From: Nisaea sediminum
GTDB lineage: Bacteria > Pseudomonadota > Alphaproteobacteria > Thalassobaculales > Thalassobaculaceae
NCBI RefSeq assembly: GCF_014904705.1
Contig: NZ_JACZCQ010000001.1
Coordinates: 558,001 to 622,000 of the forward strand
Length of the DNA stretch: 64,000 nt
Reading direction: 5' to 3'
The notes beneath the pieces were generated by a model. The model searched no databases, had not been told where the DNA came from, and saw nothing but the letters and a program-made list of their open reading frames with translations. The translations under genes and the position numbers were made by a program. How positions within the stretch are numbered: position 1 is the first letter of the stretch; every line of letters starts with the position of its first letter. Shown here in pieces: positions 36,308 through 48,915 of the stretch.

Positions 36308-37561
36308 TCAGATCGAAATGGAACCGATGCCGAGCGGGATGATGTCCACTTTCTCTCCCGCAGGTGCTGCGGGCGCATGCGGCGGGCGGATCAGCAGACA
36401 ATTGGCGTCGGCGAGCAGCGCGAGCATCGAGCTGTCCTGCCGCTCGAAGACCTCGGCCACGGCCTCGCCGTTCCCGTCGAGATGATAGACCGCGCGCAGA
36501 TAATCCTGCCGCCGGTCGTTTTCCTTCAGCGGCTTCGCCAGCCGGGCCTTCAGGACCGTCGTATGCGGTTCGGTCCGTCCGAGCATGGTGGCGATCGCCG
36601 GGCGCAGGAAAATCGTGCCGCAGACGATGGTCGAGACCGGATTGCCCGGCAGGCCGAGGAGCGGCGTTCGTGCGATATGCCCGAAGATCAGAGGTTTGCC
36701 CGGCCGCATCGCGATCTTCCAGAAATCCAGCTCCAGCCCGTCCGGTCCGAAGGCGTCGGTGCCGAGGGCCTGACGTATCAGGTCGTGCTCGCCGACGGAG
36801 GCGCCGCCCGTCGTGATCAGGATGTCCGCGCCGCGCGCCCCGCGCACCATGGCCTGGATGCCTTCGACGGTATCCGGCGCGATGCCGAGCAGCGTCGGTT
36901 CGCCGCCGCAGGCGCGCACAAGCGCGGCCAGCGCATAGCTGTTGGAGCTGACGATCTTGTTGGGACCGGTCGGGTCGCCCGGGCGGATGATCTCGTCGCC
37001 GGTCGGCAGGATCGCGACGCGCGGTTTCCGTCGAACCTCGATCCAGGGCACGTTCATCGCCGCGGCCATGCCGACATCGCGGGCGGTCATCACCTTGCCG
37101 GCCTTGATGCGGATGTCGCCCTCGCGGAAATCGAGGCCGGCCGCACGCACGAACGCGCCGGTCTTCGTGGCCTCTGTCACCTCGAGCGTGGCGCCGTCCG
37201 CTTCCGCGGTGGCGTTCACGTCTTCCTGGATCACGATGGTGTCGGCCCCGTCGGGAATGGCGCCGCCGGTAAAGATCCGGACCGCCTCGCCAGGGCCGAC
37301 CGTGCCTTCGAAGATGTGGCCTGCAGGAGCGGTCCCGATGCGTTTCAGCTTCGCGCCCGCTTCAGCCACGTCGGCGCCGCGCACCGCATACCCGTCCATT
37401 GCCGAGACCGCCTCCGGCGGCTGGGTGCGCCGCGCGGCGATGTCGGCGGCGGCGGTCCGGCCATGAGCCTCGGTCAGCGGAACTTCCTCGGCCGGCATCA
37501 GCGGCATCGCCGCGAGGATGCGCTTCAGGGCTTCCTCGACTGGCAGCAGGTCACTCGCCAT
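36308..37561 (-). CDS. moeA: Molybdopterin molybdenumtransferase MoeA
   Basis: MoeA inserts molybdate into adenylated molybdopterin (417 residues). Landmarks are [64 protein letters not shown] and [11 protein letters not shown]. The C-terminal beta domain is present. It overlaps moaC by 11 bp and is downstream of trpGDC in one minus-strand run. The molybdenum cofactor made here is needed by the formate dehydrogenase at 49-53 kb. Confidence 0.96.
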   Translation of the reverse strand: MASDLLPVEEALKRILAAMPLMPAEEVPLTEAHGRTAAADIAARRTQPPEAVSAMDGYAVRGADVAEAGAKLKRIGTAPAGHIFEGTVGPGEAVRIFTGGAIPDGADTIVIQEDVNATAEADGATLEVTEATKTGAFVRAAGLDFREGDIRIKAGKVMTARDVGMAAAMNVPWIEVRRKPRVAILPTGDEIIRPGDPTGPNKIVSSNSYALAALVRACGGEPTLLGIAPDTVEGIQAMVRGARGADILITTGGASVGEHDLIRQALGTDAFGPDGLELDFWKIAMRPGKPLIFGHIARTPLLGLPGNPVSTIVCGTIFLRPAIATMLGRTEPHTTVLKARLAKPLKENDRRQDYLRAVYHLDGNGEAVAEVFERQDSSMLALLADANCLLIRPPHAPAAPAGEKVDIIPLGIGSISI

Positions 37562-38030
37562 GCCAGTCTCCAGATTTGCCGCCCGATTTCCGGATCAGGC
37601 GGATGTTCTCGAGCTTCATGCCCCGGTCGACCGCCTTGCACATGTCGTAGACGGTGAGGGCGGCGACGCTGACGGCGGTCAGCGCTTCCATCTCGACGCC
37701 GGTCCGGCCCTTGAGCTTGCAGGTGGCGGTGATGTCGACCGCATTGCGCGCGGGATCGCAGTGGAGGTCGACCTTCACGGAGGTGAGGGCGAGGGGATGG
37801 CAGAGCGGGATCAGGTCCGGCGTCTTCTTAGCTCCCATGATCCCGGCGAGGCGCGCGACGGAGAGCACGTCGCCCTTTTTCACACCGCCATCCACGATCA
37901 GCTTCATGGTTTCCGGAGCCATGGTCACCGTGCCGGCCGCGGTCGCGATCCGTTCGGTGATCTCCTTGTCACCGACATCGACCATGGCGGCATTGCCGCG
38001 CTCGTCGAAATGGGTCAGTTCGCCCAACAT
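37551..38030 (-). CDS. moaC: Cyclic pyranopterin monophosphate synthase MoaC
   Basis: This is the second step of molybdenum cofactor synthesis (159 residues). Family segments are [19 protein letters not shown], the catalytic region [44 protein letters not shown] and [10 protein letters not shown] at the C-terminus with conserved lysines. It is placed 31 bp downstream of trpC and overlaps moeA. Confidence 0.97.
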   Translation of the reverse strand: MLGELTHFDERGNAAMVDVGDKEITERIATAAGTVTMAPETMKLIVDGGVKKGDVLSVARLAGIMGAKKTPDLIPLCHPLALTSVKVDLHCDPARNAVDITATCKLKGRTGVEMEALTAVSVAALTVYDMCKAVDRGMKLENIRLIRKSGGKSGDWHGE

Positions 38031-38061
38031 TTCCTCCCGATGGCTCTTGCGGCCTTCTGGT

Positions 38062-38868
38062 TCAGGCGACCGCCGGGACGGGATCGCTCAGCAGGGCCCT
38101 GGTGGCGGCGGTGACGTCGGCCTGCCGCATCAGGCTCTCGCCGACGAGGAAGCAGCGGGCGCCGACGGCAGCCATGCGGGCGAGGTCTGACGGCGCATAG
38201 AGGCCGCTCTCCGAGATGAGTGTCCGCTCGGCCGGTACCCGTGCCGCAAGTTCCTCGGTTACCGCGAGATCCGTCACCATGGTTTTCAGGTTGCGGTTGT
38301 TGATGCCGAGCAGCGGCGATTTCAGCGCCAGGGCGCGGTCCAGTTCGTTGCCGTCATGCACTTCGATCAGCACGTCCATGCCGAGCTCGAAGGCGAGCGC
38401 TTCCAGCTCCGACGCCTCGGCGTCCTCCAATGCGGCCATGATCAGCAGGATGCAATCCGCGCCGAGCGCGCGCGCTTCCCAGACCTGGTAGGGATTGAGC
38501 ATGAAGTCCTTGCGCAGCGCCGGTAGCGTGACGGCGGAGCGCGCGGCGACGAGGAAATCGTCGTGGCCCTGAAAATAGGGAACGTCCGTCAGCACCGAAA
38601 GGCAGGTCGCACCGCCCGCCTGGTAGGCTTCGGCAAGGCGGGGAGGATCGAAATCTGCGCGGATCAGTCCCTTGCTCGGCGAGGCCTTTTTGATTTCCGC
38701 GATCAGTCCGTATCCGCTGCGCGAGGCCGCCGTCAATGCCTTGGCGAAGCCACGGGGCGGCGAGGCGTCGCCGGCACGGGCCTTGATATCGGCAAGCGGG
38801 CGCGCGGCCTTGCAGGCGGCAACGTGCTCGCGCTTGTCGGCGCAGATTTTCGCCAGTACGTCACTCAT
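38062..38868 (-). CDS. trpC: Indole-3-glycerol phosphate synthase
   Basis: This TIM-barrel enzyme of tryptophan synthesis has 268 residues. The start [20 protein letters not shown] is canonical. The catalytic Lys is in [56 protein letters not shown] and [15 protein letters not shown] follow. It overlaps trpD by 8 bp and is monofunctional, without a TrpF domain. Confidence 0.97.
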   Translation of the reverse strand: MSDVLAKICADKREHVAACKAARPLADIKARAGDASPPRGFAKALTAASRSGYGLIAEIKKASPSKGLIRADFDPPRLAEAYQAGGATCLSVLTDVPYFQGHDDFLVAARSAVTLPALRKDFMLNPYQVWEARALGADCILLIMAALEDAEASELEALAFELGMDVLIEVHDGNELDRALALKSPLLGINNRNLKTMVTDLAVTEELAARVPAERTLISESGLYAPSDLARMAAVGARCFLVGESLMRQADVTAATRALLSDPVPAVA

Positions 38869-39910
38869 CGTCCGCCGCCTCGTTCAGGCTGTTGGTAACC
38901 CGGATCAGGTCGTCGAGACGTGCGAGCGCCTTGCCGCTGTCGATCACCTCGGCGGCCATCGCGACACCGTCCTTCAGATCGGAGACCTTGTCGGCAACCA
39001 TCAGTGCCGCGGCACTGTTGAACAGAACGATGTCGCGGTAGGCGCCCGGCTTGCCTTCGAGCAGCGCGCGCAGCGCCTTCGCGTTCTCTTCCGGCCCGGC
39101 ACCCTTCAGGTCCTCCGCTTTCGCCAGCGGCAGACCGGCATCTTCCGGGGAGATTTCGAAAGAGCGCACGGCGCCGTTCTCCAGTGCGGAGACATAGGTC
39201 GGGCCTGTCGTCGTCACCTCGTCGAGCCCGTCGGAACCGTGCACCACCCATGCCTTCTCGGAACCGAGCCTCTGGAGCACGTGCGCGACCGGTTCGACCC
39301 ATTCCTTCGCGAACACGCCGACAAGTTGCCGTTTCACGAAGGCGGGGTTGGAGAGCGGGCCGAGCAGGTTGAAGATCGTTCGTGTTCCGAGCTCGACGCG
39401 GGTGCCGCCGACGTGACGCATCGCGGAATGGTGCCGCGGCGCCATCAGGAAACAGATTCCGGCCTCGTCGATCGCCTTCTGCACCAGGCTCATGTCGCAT
39501 TCGTTGTTGATGCCCAGGGCGGTCAGCACGTCGGCCGCCCCGGTGCGAGAGGAGAGGGCGCGGTTGCCGTGCTTGGCGACCGGGATCCCGGCGCCCGCGA
39601 GCACGAAAGCGCTGGCGGAGGAGATATTGTACGTCTTGGCGCCGTCGCCGCCGGTGCCGACCGTGTCGATCGCGTCGGCCGGTGCCTTGATGCGCAGTGC
39701 CTTCGCCCGCATAGAGCGGGCGGCGCCTGTGATTTCCTCGACGGTCTCGCCGCGGACCCGGAGCGCCATCAGGAACCCGCCCATCTGAGCGGGCGTGGCA
39801 TTGCCCGTCATAATGATGTCGAACGCGGCCTCTGCCTGTTCTTCGGACAAGGTGGCGCCCGTCGCCACATGCCCGATGAGCGACTTCATGTCCTGGATGT
39901 CGCCACTCAT
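38861..39910 (-). CDS. trpD: Anthranilate phosphoribosyltransferase
   Basis: This enzyme transfers phosphoribose from PRPP to anthranilate (349 residues). The PRPP motif is [41 protein letters not shown] and [16 protein letters not shown] follow. The start is ATG 39910 ([15 protein letters not shown]), which overlaps the trpG stop by 4 bp. Confidence 0.97.
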   Translation of the reverse strand: MSGDIQDMKSLIGHVATGATLSEEQAEAAFDIIMTGNATPAQMGGFLMALRVRGETVEEITGAARSMRAKALRIKAPADAIDTVGTGGDGAKTYNISSASAFVLAGAGIPVAKHGNRALSSRTGAADVLTALGINNECDMSLVQKAIDEAGICFLMAPRHHSAMRHVGGTRVELGTRTIFNLLGPLSNPAFVKRQLVGVFAKEWVEPVAHVLQRLGSEKAWVVHGSDGLDEVTTTGPTYVSALENGAVRSFEISPEDAGLPLAKAEDLKGAGPEENAKALRALLEGKPGAYRDIVLFNSAAALMVADKVSDLKDGVAMAAEVIDSGKALARLDDLIRVTNSLNEAADDE

Positions 39911-40539
39911 GTCCCGGTCTTCCTCAGTTCGGATTCCAGAACATCGAGCGGCTTCAGTGGTTCGGCATTGACGCCTGCGATGCGGAGGAAGTTCTGCAGC
40001 AGCTTGTGGCCGTGCTCGGAGGCGATGCTTTCCGGATGGAACTGCACGCCGTGCACCGGCAGCTCGCGGTGCTGCAGCCCCATGATCATCCCATCCTCGG
40101 TCTCGGCGGTGATCTCGAGGCAATCGGGCAGGGTGGCGCGGTCGACCACGAGCGAATGGTAGCGCGTCGCGTCGAACGGGCTGGGCAGGCCTTCGAACAC
40201 ACCCTTGCCGGTGTGGCTGACTTTGCTGATCTTGCCGTGCATCGGGATCGGGCCGCGGGTGATCTTGCCGCCGAAAGCCTGTCCGATCGATTGCAGTCCG
40301 AGACAGACGCCGAAGACAGGAACCTTTCCGGCCGCCGCCTCGATGAGCGGCAGGCAGATGCCAGCGCGGTCGGGATCGCACGGTCCCGGGGAAAGCACGA
40401 TGCCCTGCGGGTTGAGCGCCATCACTTCATCGACCGAGATCTTGTCGTTACGATGAACGACGACCTCGACACCCAACGATCCGAGAAAGTGCCACAGATT
40501 GTAGGTGAAGCTGTCGTAGTTGTCGATAAGTATGAACAT
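39907..40539 (-). CDS. trpG: Anthranilate synthase component II (glutamine amidotransferase)
   Basis: This class I glutamine amidotransferase supplies ammonia to TrpE (210 residues). It starts [15 protein letters not shown], with an oxyanion-hole region [11 protein letters not shown], nucleophile Cys79 in [13 protein letters not shown] and the His/Glu of the triad in [14 protein letters not shown]. The partner trpE is not in the window; in alphaproteobacteria it is often a little upstream. TrpG can also serve folate synthesis (PabA role). Confidence 0.96.
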   Translation of the reverse strand: MFILIDNYDSFTYNLWHFLGSLGVEVVVHRNDKISVDEVMALNPQGIVLSPGPCDPDRAGICLPLIEAAAGKVPVFGVCLGLQSIGQAFGGKITRGPIPMHGKISKVSHTGKGVFEGLPSPFDATRYHSLVVDRATLPDCLEITAETEDGMIMGLQHRELPVHGVQFHPESIASEHGHKLLQNFLRIAGVNAEPLKPLDVLESELRKTGT

Positions 40540-40669
40540 TTTCAGTCTTTTATCGAATTCAGTTGAAGTAAGATCGAAGGCTCTTCTAGTGTTTATAGCA
40601 AGTGGCCAAGCTTGCGAATAGAGACTGCCCCGCGAGACAGGGCTTGGCAAATTTTTTTGGGTCCGGTGC

Positions 40670-41755
40670 ATGGCGCGGAAACGCAAGGCGAGCAGCAGGT
40701 TTGGCAAGGCGGCAGTCGCGCTTGGCGCCGGCGGTTTCATCGCGGCCGTTTTCGCTGCCGGACTCTGGGCGGGGATGCAGTTCGGGAGCGATCCGGAAAC
40801 CGTGCCCGTTGCCGCCGCACCGCGCGCCGCCTCGCCTGTTCCGAAGAAGGCTCCGCCGAGTGCTCCGGGGCCGTCGGACCAGGCGGCGATGGACCGTCTG
40901 GTGGCCCGTATCGCGGAACCCGAGCCGGAACCGGAACCCGTTGCGACGCCGCTCCCGGCGGCTGTTCCCGCGCCCTCCCTGCCGGTAAAGCCTGCTGTTC
41001 GCAATGACCCGCTCGCCTGGGTCAAATACGCCGTCTCCGTCACGCCGCAGCCGGGACTGCCGATGATCGCGCTGGTGATCGACGATGTCGGCATCGACCG
41101 GCGCCGTTCGGATGCGGTGGTCGCCCTCCCTGGCCCCCTGACGCTGTCCTACCTCACCTACGCGCAGGATATCGCTGAACAGGCCGCCAACGCGCGGGCT
41201 CACGGTCACGAGCTGATGGTGCATATCCCGATGCAGCCGAAGAGCGCCGATGCGGATCCGGGGCCGAACGTCCTCAGAATCAGGGACGACCGGGCCGAAC
41301 TGGCCCGCAAGCTCGACTGGGGCCTGTCGCGTTTTTCGGGCTATGTCGGCATCAACAATCATATGGGCAGCCGGTTTACCTCCGATCGGACCGGAATGGA
41401 CGCGGTGATGGCGGCGCTGGCGCCGCGCGGCTTGTTCTTCCTCGATAGCGTGACGGCGCCGGATACCGCGGGGCCCGAGGCGGCGGCGGCGGCCGGCGTC
41501 CCGGTTCTGAAGCGCGATGTTTTCCTCGACAACGAGGACTCGCCCGAAGAGGTGCGTTACCGGCTGGAGCAGGTGGAGAAGATCGCACGCCAGACCGGCA
41601 GCGCAATCGCCATCGGGCATCCGCACGACGCGACCATCACCGTGCTCCGGGACTGGATTCCGGATGCAAAGGCACGCGGTTTTGCTATCGTGCCGATAAC
41701 GGCGCTTGTCCGCAGGCGCTATCCCGCGTTATGGCAGGCGGCGGGACGTTCCTGA
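40670..41755 (+). CDS. Divergent polysaccharide deacetylase family protein (YibQ-like)
   Basis: This 361-residue protein has an N-terminal membrane segment (about 13-35), a Pro/Glu-rich linker (about 45-105, with repeated EPEPEP) and a DUF610/YibQ-type deacetylase-fold domain. Visible features are [60 protein letters not shown] and [12 protein letters not shown]. These aligned Asp and His residues resemble metal-binding NodB-type deacetylases, and the enzyme is expected to face the periplasm. It is divergent from trpG. Confidence 0.85.
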   Translation: MARKRKASSRFGKAAVALGAGGFIAAVFAAGLWAGMQFGSDPETVPVAAAPRAASPVPKKAPPSAPGPSDQAAMDRLVARIAEPEPEPEPVATPLPAAVPAPSLPVKPAVRNDPLAWVKYAVSVTPQPGLPMIALVIDDVGIDRRRSDAVVALPGPLTLSYLTYAQDIAEQAANARAHGHELMVHIPMQPKSADADPGPNVLRIRDDRAELARKLDWGLSRFSGYVGINNHMGSRFTSDRTGMDAVMAALAPRGLFFLDSVTAPDTAGPEAAAAAGVPVLKRDVFLDNEDSPEEVRYRLEQVEKIARQTGSAIAIGHPHDATITVLRDWIPDAKARGFAIVPITALVRRRYPALWQAAGRS

Positions 41756-41775
41756 GAGCGGAAAAGGAAGTCGCT

Positions 41776-42240
41776 TTGATCGACTGGACATTCGTAACTT
41801 TTGACGAGCTGACCGGCGCGGATCTCTACGATATCCTGCGCCACCGACAGGACGTTTTCGTCCTGGAGCAGAAGTGTTTCTATCCGGATATCGACGGCAA
41901 GGATCAGGTCGCTCGTCATCTGATCGGACGGGGAGCGCATAATACGTTTCTCGCTTATCTGCGGATCCTCGGTCCCGGCGATTATTACGACGAGCCGGCG
42001 CTCGGCCGTGTGCTGGTCACGCCGGCGGCGCGGGGCCGCGGCATCGCCCGGACCCTGATGCAGGAGGGGCATGCGCGGGCGAGGGCGCTTTATGGCGATG
42101 TGCCGCTTCGACTCAATGCGCAGGCCTACCTCAAGGATTTCTATCAAAGCGTGGGCTACGAGATCATCCGCGGTCCGTATGACGAGGATGGCATCCCGCA
42201 TTATGAGATGCTGATGAATCCGGCGCACAAAGCCGCCTGA
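41776..42240 (+). CDS. GNAT family N-acetyltransferase (ElaA-like)
   Basis: This 154-residue acetyltransferase starts best at TTG 41776, which follows AAAAGGAAG at a good spacing and gives the ElaA-type N-terminus MIDWTFVTFDELTGADLYDIL. An in-frame ATG at 41731 would overlap the preceding gene by 25 bases. Family features are LRHRQDVFVLEQKCFYPDIDGKD, GRVLVTPAARGRGIARTLM (acetyl-CoA binding loop) and LNAQAYLKDFYQSVGYE. The acceptor is unknown. Confidence 0.85.
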   Translation: MIDWTFVTFDELTGADLYDILRHRQDVFVLEQKCFYPDIDGKDQVARHLIGRGAHNTFLAYLRILGPGDYYDEPALGRVLVTPAARGRGIARTLMQEGHARARALYGDVPLRLNAQAYLKDFYQSVGYEIIRGPYDEDGIPHYEMLMNPAHKAA

Positions 42241-42318
42241 CGCCGAAAACCGCATGATGAATTCAAGTGAGCTGGCACGCTGCGCCGATGTCGAGTGTCT
42301 GCCATCGGGAGGGTTTCT

Positions 42319-43149
42319 ATGAGTGGAGCATTGTCTCCGGAACGGCAGAAGCTTCGACAGGTGATCGCCCAAGCGGAACAGGAGCGGAATGTCGCTCTGA
42401 TCAAGAGCCTGATGAAGTTTTCATTCGACAATGACTGTTTCGAGGAACTTCTCGAGTTGAACCGGATCGTGGAGCGGTTCAGTGACAGCAATCGGGGCGT
42501 GGATCTGTCCCGGGCGCTTCTCGAAAGAAACCCGAACTTGCCGAGCGTACTGATAGTCGCCTTGCCGAGATCCGGGAGCACTTATCTCAGGGACAGCGTG
42601 ATCAACACGTGGGGATTCAAGAATTACCTCTGCTACAATTCAAACGAGCTGGGCTTCACCGAGTGCGATGGGCTTTATTCCAGCAAACTCGGGTTGGGGG
42701 GCCTGATTTCCCGCATGCATTCGGAAGCGAAAGCCGCTGAGCTCGAAAAGATCGAGCAGTCGGGTATTTCGAAACTGGTACTGCTGATCCGAAACCCGAT
42801 AGATTCGACCGTTTCTCTGCTCAGAAGAGAAGGATTGGAAAACCCGGATCAGGACCGTGCCAAGCAACTGGTCCGCCAAAACATTACATGGCTCCGTGAC
42901 TGGAAAGACCAGAAAGACCGGCTCAAGGACCGCTGTCTTGTATTGCGCTACGAGGACGCAGTGCGCGATTGGGCTGGCGCCGTGCGAGACGTGGGCGAGT
43001 TTTACGGCTTGGACCGGCTTGAGCCTGTTGTCGCCGGAGAGCAGTCAAAGAACAGGTTCAATCTGGACCTCGACTTGGGCGACGACCTGCATGAACGGAT
43101 CATGCAAGGTGAAAGCTGTCTGGGAATTGAGGAATTTTATCGCTGGTAA
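42319..43149 (+). CDS. Sulfotransferase family protein
   Basis: This 276-residue protein carries the PAPS 5'-phosphosulphate loop at residues 81-91 (ALPRSGSTYLR) and the 3'-phosphate segment LVLLIRNPIDSTVS at 153-166. Both are diagnostic of sulfotransferases. ATG 42319 follows a GGGAGGGT Shine-Dalgarno. The substrate is not predictable; surface polysaccharide or a small molecule is possible. Codon use is somewhat AT-richer than neighbours, which suggests acquisition. It is closed by a strong terminator at 43226-43255. Confidence 0.85.
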   Translation: MSGALSPERQKLRQVIAQAEQERNVALIKSLMKFSFDNDCFEELLELNRIVERFSDSNRGVDLSRALLERNPNLPSVLIVALPRSGSTYLRDSVINTWGFKNYLCYNSNELGFTECDGLYSSKLGLGGLISRMHSEAKAAELEKIEQSGISKLVLLIRNPIDSTVSLLRREGLENPDQDRAKQLVRQNITWLRDWKDQKDRLKDRCLVLRYEDAVRDWAGAVRDVGEFYGLDRLEPVVAGEQSKNRFNLDLDLGDDLHERIMQGESCLGIEEFYRW

Positions 43150-43225
43150 GGGCTGGAACGGCAGGCCTATTCCTTCTTTAGGGCGAAACATCCCCGACAT
43201 CCGCATAGACGTAAAACAGACGGCA

Positions 43226-43255
43226 CGGGCAACAGGTATCCCTGTTGCCCGTTTT
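43226..43255 (+). terminator. Terminator after the sulfotransferase gene
   Basis: A perfect 11-bp stem (CGGGCAACAGG at 43226-43236 with 43241-43251, loop TATC) is followed by TTTT. It lies 76 bases after the sulfotransferase stop. Confidence 0.85.
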
Positions 43256-43334
43256 AGGAGTTTGTCAGGCCGCGCTCCGCGTTCCGGCGCCATCCGCCTT
43301 GTGGATCTCTGACTGTGCGGCCTGAGGCCGATCT

Positions 43335-44936
43335 TCAGATCGCGATCGCCGCGCCGTCGCGGCGGGAATCTGCTGCGCCGGAGAGTGCGCCGCTTTTCGG
43401 GTCGCGGCGGATCGCATGCATGCCGCCACATTCCATCGAGAACGGCTTGACCAGTGCGATCTCGTGGCCGCGCCGCTTCAGTTCTTCGATCACCGGCTCC
43501 TCCACGCGCGCTTCCAGATTGACCTTGGCACCATCCCAGAGCCGGGCACGCGGCGCATCGATGGCGGCCTGGAGTTCGAGGCCGTAATCGAGGTGATGGA
43601 CCATGGCCTGCGCCTGGGTCTGAAGGATGCCGTAGCTCCCGGGCGTGCCAAGCGCGAGCACAACGTCGCCATCCGCAAGAGAGATCGAGGGGGCGAGGCA
43701 CATGCCGAAGCGCTCTCCGCCGACGAGGCGGTTCGGCGAGTCGGGATGCAGATCGCCCCAGTTCATGAAGTTGTTCATGATGACGCCCGTGCCCGGGATG
43801 ACGACGCCGGACCCGAACATGGATCCGAGGCTCTGGGTCAGGCAGATCGCGTTGCCGTCGCGGTCCACGGCGGACATGGACGTCGTGTGCTCCCGCAGCT
43901 TGACACCGTCGGGGCGGGGGCCGGTGCCGAATTGTTCCGTCCGTCCGATGATCGGTGCGGGGGCGAGCAGGAGATCGCGCAGCGGGTCCATATAGCGATC
44001 GCTCAGGAGTTCCGCGACCATGTCGGGGCTGCACTTGTTGTTGCGGATACGGGTCTCGGCCGCCAGCCGGACGGCCCGGAACACTGTATCCAGATGATCG
44101 GCAGAGAGATGTTCCTTGCCGGCGAAATCGATGCCGCTGAGCAGCTTCATGGTCAGCAGGAACTGGAAGGACTCGGCGGGCGGTGGCGGCACGTGAATGT
44201 CGAGGCCGCGATAACGCGTGACCACCGGCTCTTCCCAGACCGCCTCGACGGCGGCGAGATCGTCCTCGGACATGCAGCCGCCGAGCGACTGGAGATGCGA
44301 CGCCATCTGCCGGCCGAGCGGGCCGTCGTAGAGATAGGACGGTCCCTCGGAGGCGATGGCTTCCAGAGTATTTGCCAGATCGGGCTGCTTGAAGACCGTA
44401 TTGAGCGTGGCGTTGTCGGACGGCTCGATATAGGTCGTGAGCCATTCCGGCTGCATCTCTCTCGGACGGCTGACGGCGACCATCTCGACGAAGAAGGGTG
44501 AGACCGGGACGCCTTGCCTTGCATGCCGGATCGCCGGCGCCAGCAGGGTGGTGAGGGGGAGTGTGCCGAGCTCGGAGGCGAGCTTGCACCAGCCCGCGAG
44601 ATTGCCCGGCGTGCCGCTCGCATTCGCGCCGTCGCGGATATCGAGACTGCCGAGCTTGTCGGCGTCGAAGGCGGCGGGCACCGGCGGATGGAAGTCGAGA
44701 ACGCGGACTTGTCCGTCCTTCGCCGTGAACAGCGTGGCGCAGCCGAGGCCGGCAAGACCGGACATGAAGGGTTCGGCGACATTCAGGACTGCGGCGGTGG
44801 CGACGATCGCATCGAACGCGTTGCCGCCGGCCTCCAGCATTTTCGCGCCGGCCGCCGAGGCGAGCGGGTGAGCGGAAGAGACCATTCCGCCGACAGCACG
44901 CACTGTCGGACGGCCGTGCGAATAGACGGCAACCAT
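43335..44936 (-). CDS. Gamma-glutamyltransferase family protein
   Basis: This 533-residue Ntn-hydrolase would be self-cleaved before Thr351 (EHTTSMSAVDRDG), the first residue of the small subunit. Landmarks are VSSAHPLASAAGAKMLEAGGNAFDA, VLNVAEPFMSGLAG, GTPGNLAGW and MNNFMNWGDLHPD. The start is ATG 44936, with GGAGAAA upstream; an earlier in-frame start lacks family sequence. No signal peptide is evident, so a cytoplasmic role, or a cephalosporin acylase/glutathione hydrolase relative, is possible. Confidence 0.9.
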   Translation of the reverse strand: MVAVYSHGRPTVRAVGGMVSSAHPLASAAGAKMLEAGGNAFDAIVATAAVLNVAEPFMSGLAGLGCATLFTAKDGQVRVLDFHPPVPAAFDADKLGSLDIRDGANASGTPGNLAGWCKLASELGTLPLTTLLAPAIRHARQGVPVSPFFVEMVAVSRPREMQPEWLTTYIEPSDNATLNTVFKQPDLANTLEAIASEGPSYLYDGPLGRQMASHLQSLGGCMSEDDLAAVEAVWEEPVVTRYRGLDIHVPPPPAESFQFLLTMKLLSGIDFAGKEHLSADHLDTVFRAVRLAAETRIRNNKCSPDMVAELLSDRYMDPLRDLLLAPAPIIGRTEQFGTGPRPDGVKLREHTTSMSAVDRDGNAICLTQSLGSMFGSGVVIPGTGVIMNNFMNWGDLHPDSPNRLVGGERFGMCLAPSISLADGDVVLALGTPGSYGILQTQAQAMVHHLDYGLELQAAIDAPRARLWDGAKVNLEARVEEPVIEELKRRGHEIALVKPFSMECGGMHAIRRDPKSGALSGAADSRRDGAAIAI

Positions 44937-45130
44937 TGAATTTCTCCGTTGGACCAACGCGGGCAGGACACCCGCATCCACTTTAAGACGCCGCAGCACG
45001 GCCGGTTGCAGCATGTCGCCGTCAAGAACGATGATCAATCCAAAACCGCGTTCGCGGTCGGTCGCTCGGTATGGAAGAAGCTCGACATCGGTCTCTCAGT
45101 GATCGTTCCGGCAATCTCTGGAACGACCAC

Positions 45131-45170
45131 CTAAAGAAAACGCCGCCCGATGGGCGGCGTCTCTTTTTTC
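45131..45170 (-). terminator. Terminator downstream of ppdK
   Basis: The 8-bp stem CGCCGCCC (45141-45148) pairs with GGGCGGCG (45152-45159) over a GAT loop. On the minus strand it is followed by TTTTCTTT; on the plus strand by TCTCTTTTTT. It can end ppdK and would also stop plus-strand readthrough. Confidence 0.85.
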
Positions 45171-45186
45171 GTATGTCTTACGCAGA

Positions 45187-47874
<2,688 letters not shown>

Positions 47875-47951
47875 GTCGCTCTCTCCAAGTCATGGTTCCG
47901 GTGCCTTGCGTCCAGGGCACTCGCGTCCGGGACGCACGGCACCGTTTGATT

Positions 47952-47973
47952 GTTGCACCTGCGAAGGTGCAAC
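47952..47973. promoter_or_regulatory. Inverted repeat upstream of ppdK
   Basis: GTTGCACCT and AGGTGCAAC form a perfect 9-bp dyad around GCGA, 78 bases upstream of the ppdK start. It may be an operator, or on the plus strand a GNRA-capped hairpin. No U tract follows it on the minus strand, so it is not a typical terminator for the upstream stress-protein gene. Confidence 0.4.
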
Positions 47974-48070
47974 GGGACGGAAGCTGTTTACTCAAAGAAA
48001 GGCGCCGTTGAAAGCAAAGAGTCGCGGATTGAAGCCCAATTTGACTCTTTCGTGACGCTTGGCCGCAGGC

Positions 48071-48892
48071 TCAGTGCGCCATAAGCACCGGGACGGTCAT
48101 GTTTTCGAGCACATCTCGCGTCGTGCCGCCGAATATGTCCTCCCGGATCCGGGTGCGGCTGTAGGCGCCCATGACCATGATATCCGGGTCTGTCTTGGCG
48201 CAATGGGCGAGGATGGTCTTGCCGATCCCGCCGTCCTCGCGCAATACGACCTGGCGCGCATCGATGCCGTGCCGTCGCAAATGCCGCAGGATATCGTGGC
48301 CGCAATCCGGCGGCGTGTCGTCCGGCACGACTGTCACGAGGTCCAGGCGTTTCTTGGTTTCGAGTATCTGCATCGCGTCTGTCAGGGCGCGGGCCGCCGG
48401 GCGGCTGCCGTCCCAGGCGACGACGGCGAACTCGTTGAAGGCGCGGTCCTTGTAGACCGTCGGCACGATGATCACCGGTTTGCCGGAGAGCAGCACCACG
48501 TCCTCTGGCCGGAACATGTCGGCGGTTCCGTTGCCGCCGTCGACCTGGCCGGTCAGAAGGATATCGAAATAGCGCGAGGCCTTGGCGAGAACGCGTGTCG
48601 GTTCTCCCTTCTCCGAGCACCAGTCGCCGTTGTTCGTATAACCGAGCGCTTTCAGGTCCTCGCGGAACTTGGCCTCGATACCGGCGACATTGTCGGCTTC
48701 CGCTTTCTTGAGGGATTCGAGCGTGCTTTCCGGGATCCACTGGCGGGTCAGGCTGTCCAGTTTCATCGGCGGGCTGACATGCAGTCCCGTGATAGTGGCG
48801 CCATATTTTCCCGCCATCCGCACCGCGAGACGCAGGGCAGCACGCGAGCTTTCACCGCCGTTGAATGCGACGGCCAGATCCTTGATTGCCAT
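48071..48892 (-). CDS. Universal stress protein (tandem UspA domains)
   Basis: This 273-residue protein has an N-terminal Usp domain (AIKDLAVAFNGGESSRAALRLAVRMAGKYGATITGLHV) and a second domain (about 140-273) with FAVVAWDGSRPAARALTDAMQIL and the nucleotide-binding GAYSRTRIREDIFGGTTRDVLENMTVPVLM. The middle helical part is that of the double-domain Usp group. It follows the formate dehydrogenase alpha gene by 23 bases on the same strand, so it is probably co-expressed with it. Confidence 0.88.
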   Translation of the reverse strand: MAIKDLAVAFNGGESSRAALRLAVRMAGKYGATITGLHVSPPMKLDSLTRQWIPESTLESLKKAEADNVAGIEAKFREDLKALGYTNNGDWCSEKGEPTRVLAKASRYFDILLTGQVDGGNGTADMFRPEDVVLLSGKPVIIVPTVYKDRAFNEFAVVAWDGSRPAARALTDAMQILETKKRLDLVTVVPDDTPPDCGHDILRHLRRHGIDARQVVLREDGGIGKTILAHCAKTDPDIMVMGAYSRTRIREDIFGGTTRDVLENMTVPVLMAH

Positions 48893-48915
48893 TTTTTCCT
48901 CCCCTTACCGCCTGT

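Noticed and set aside
39911-40381. Extension upstream of trpD
   Set aside because: It lies entirely antisense-free within trpG on the same strand in another frame; the ATGA overlap start fits the family.
40626-40658. GCCC/GGGC stem followed by seven T residues before the YibQ-like gene
   Set aside because: The stem is only four base pairs and lies just before a start codon, so it is not a credible terminator or attenuator.
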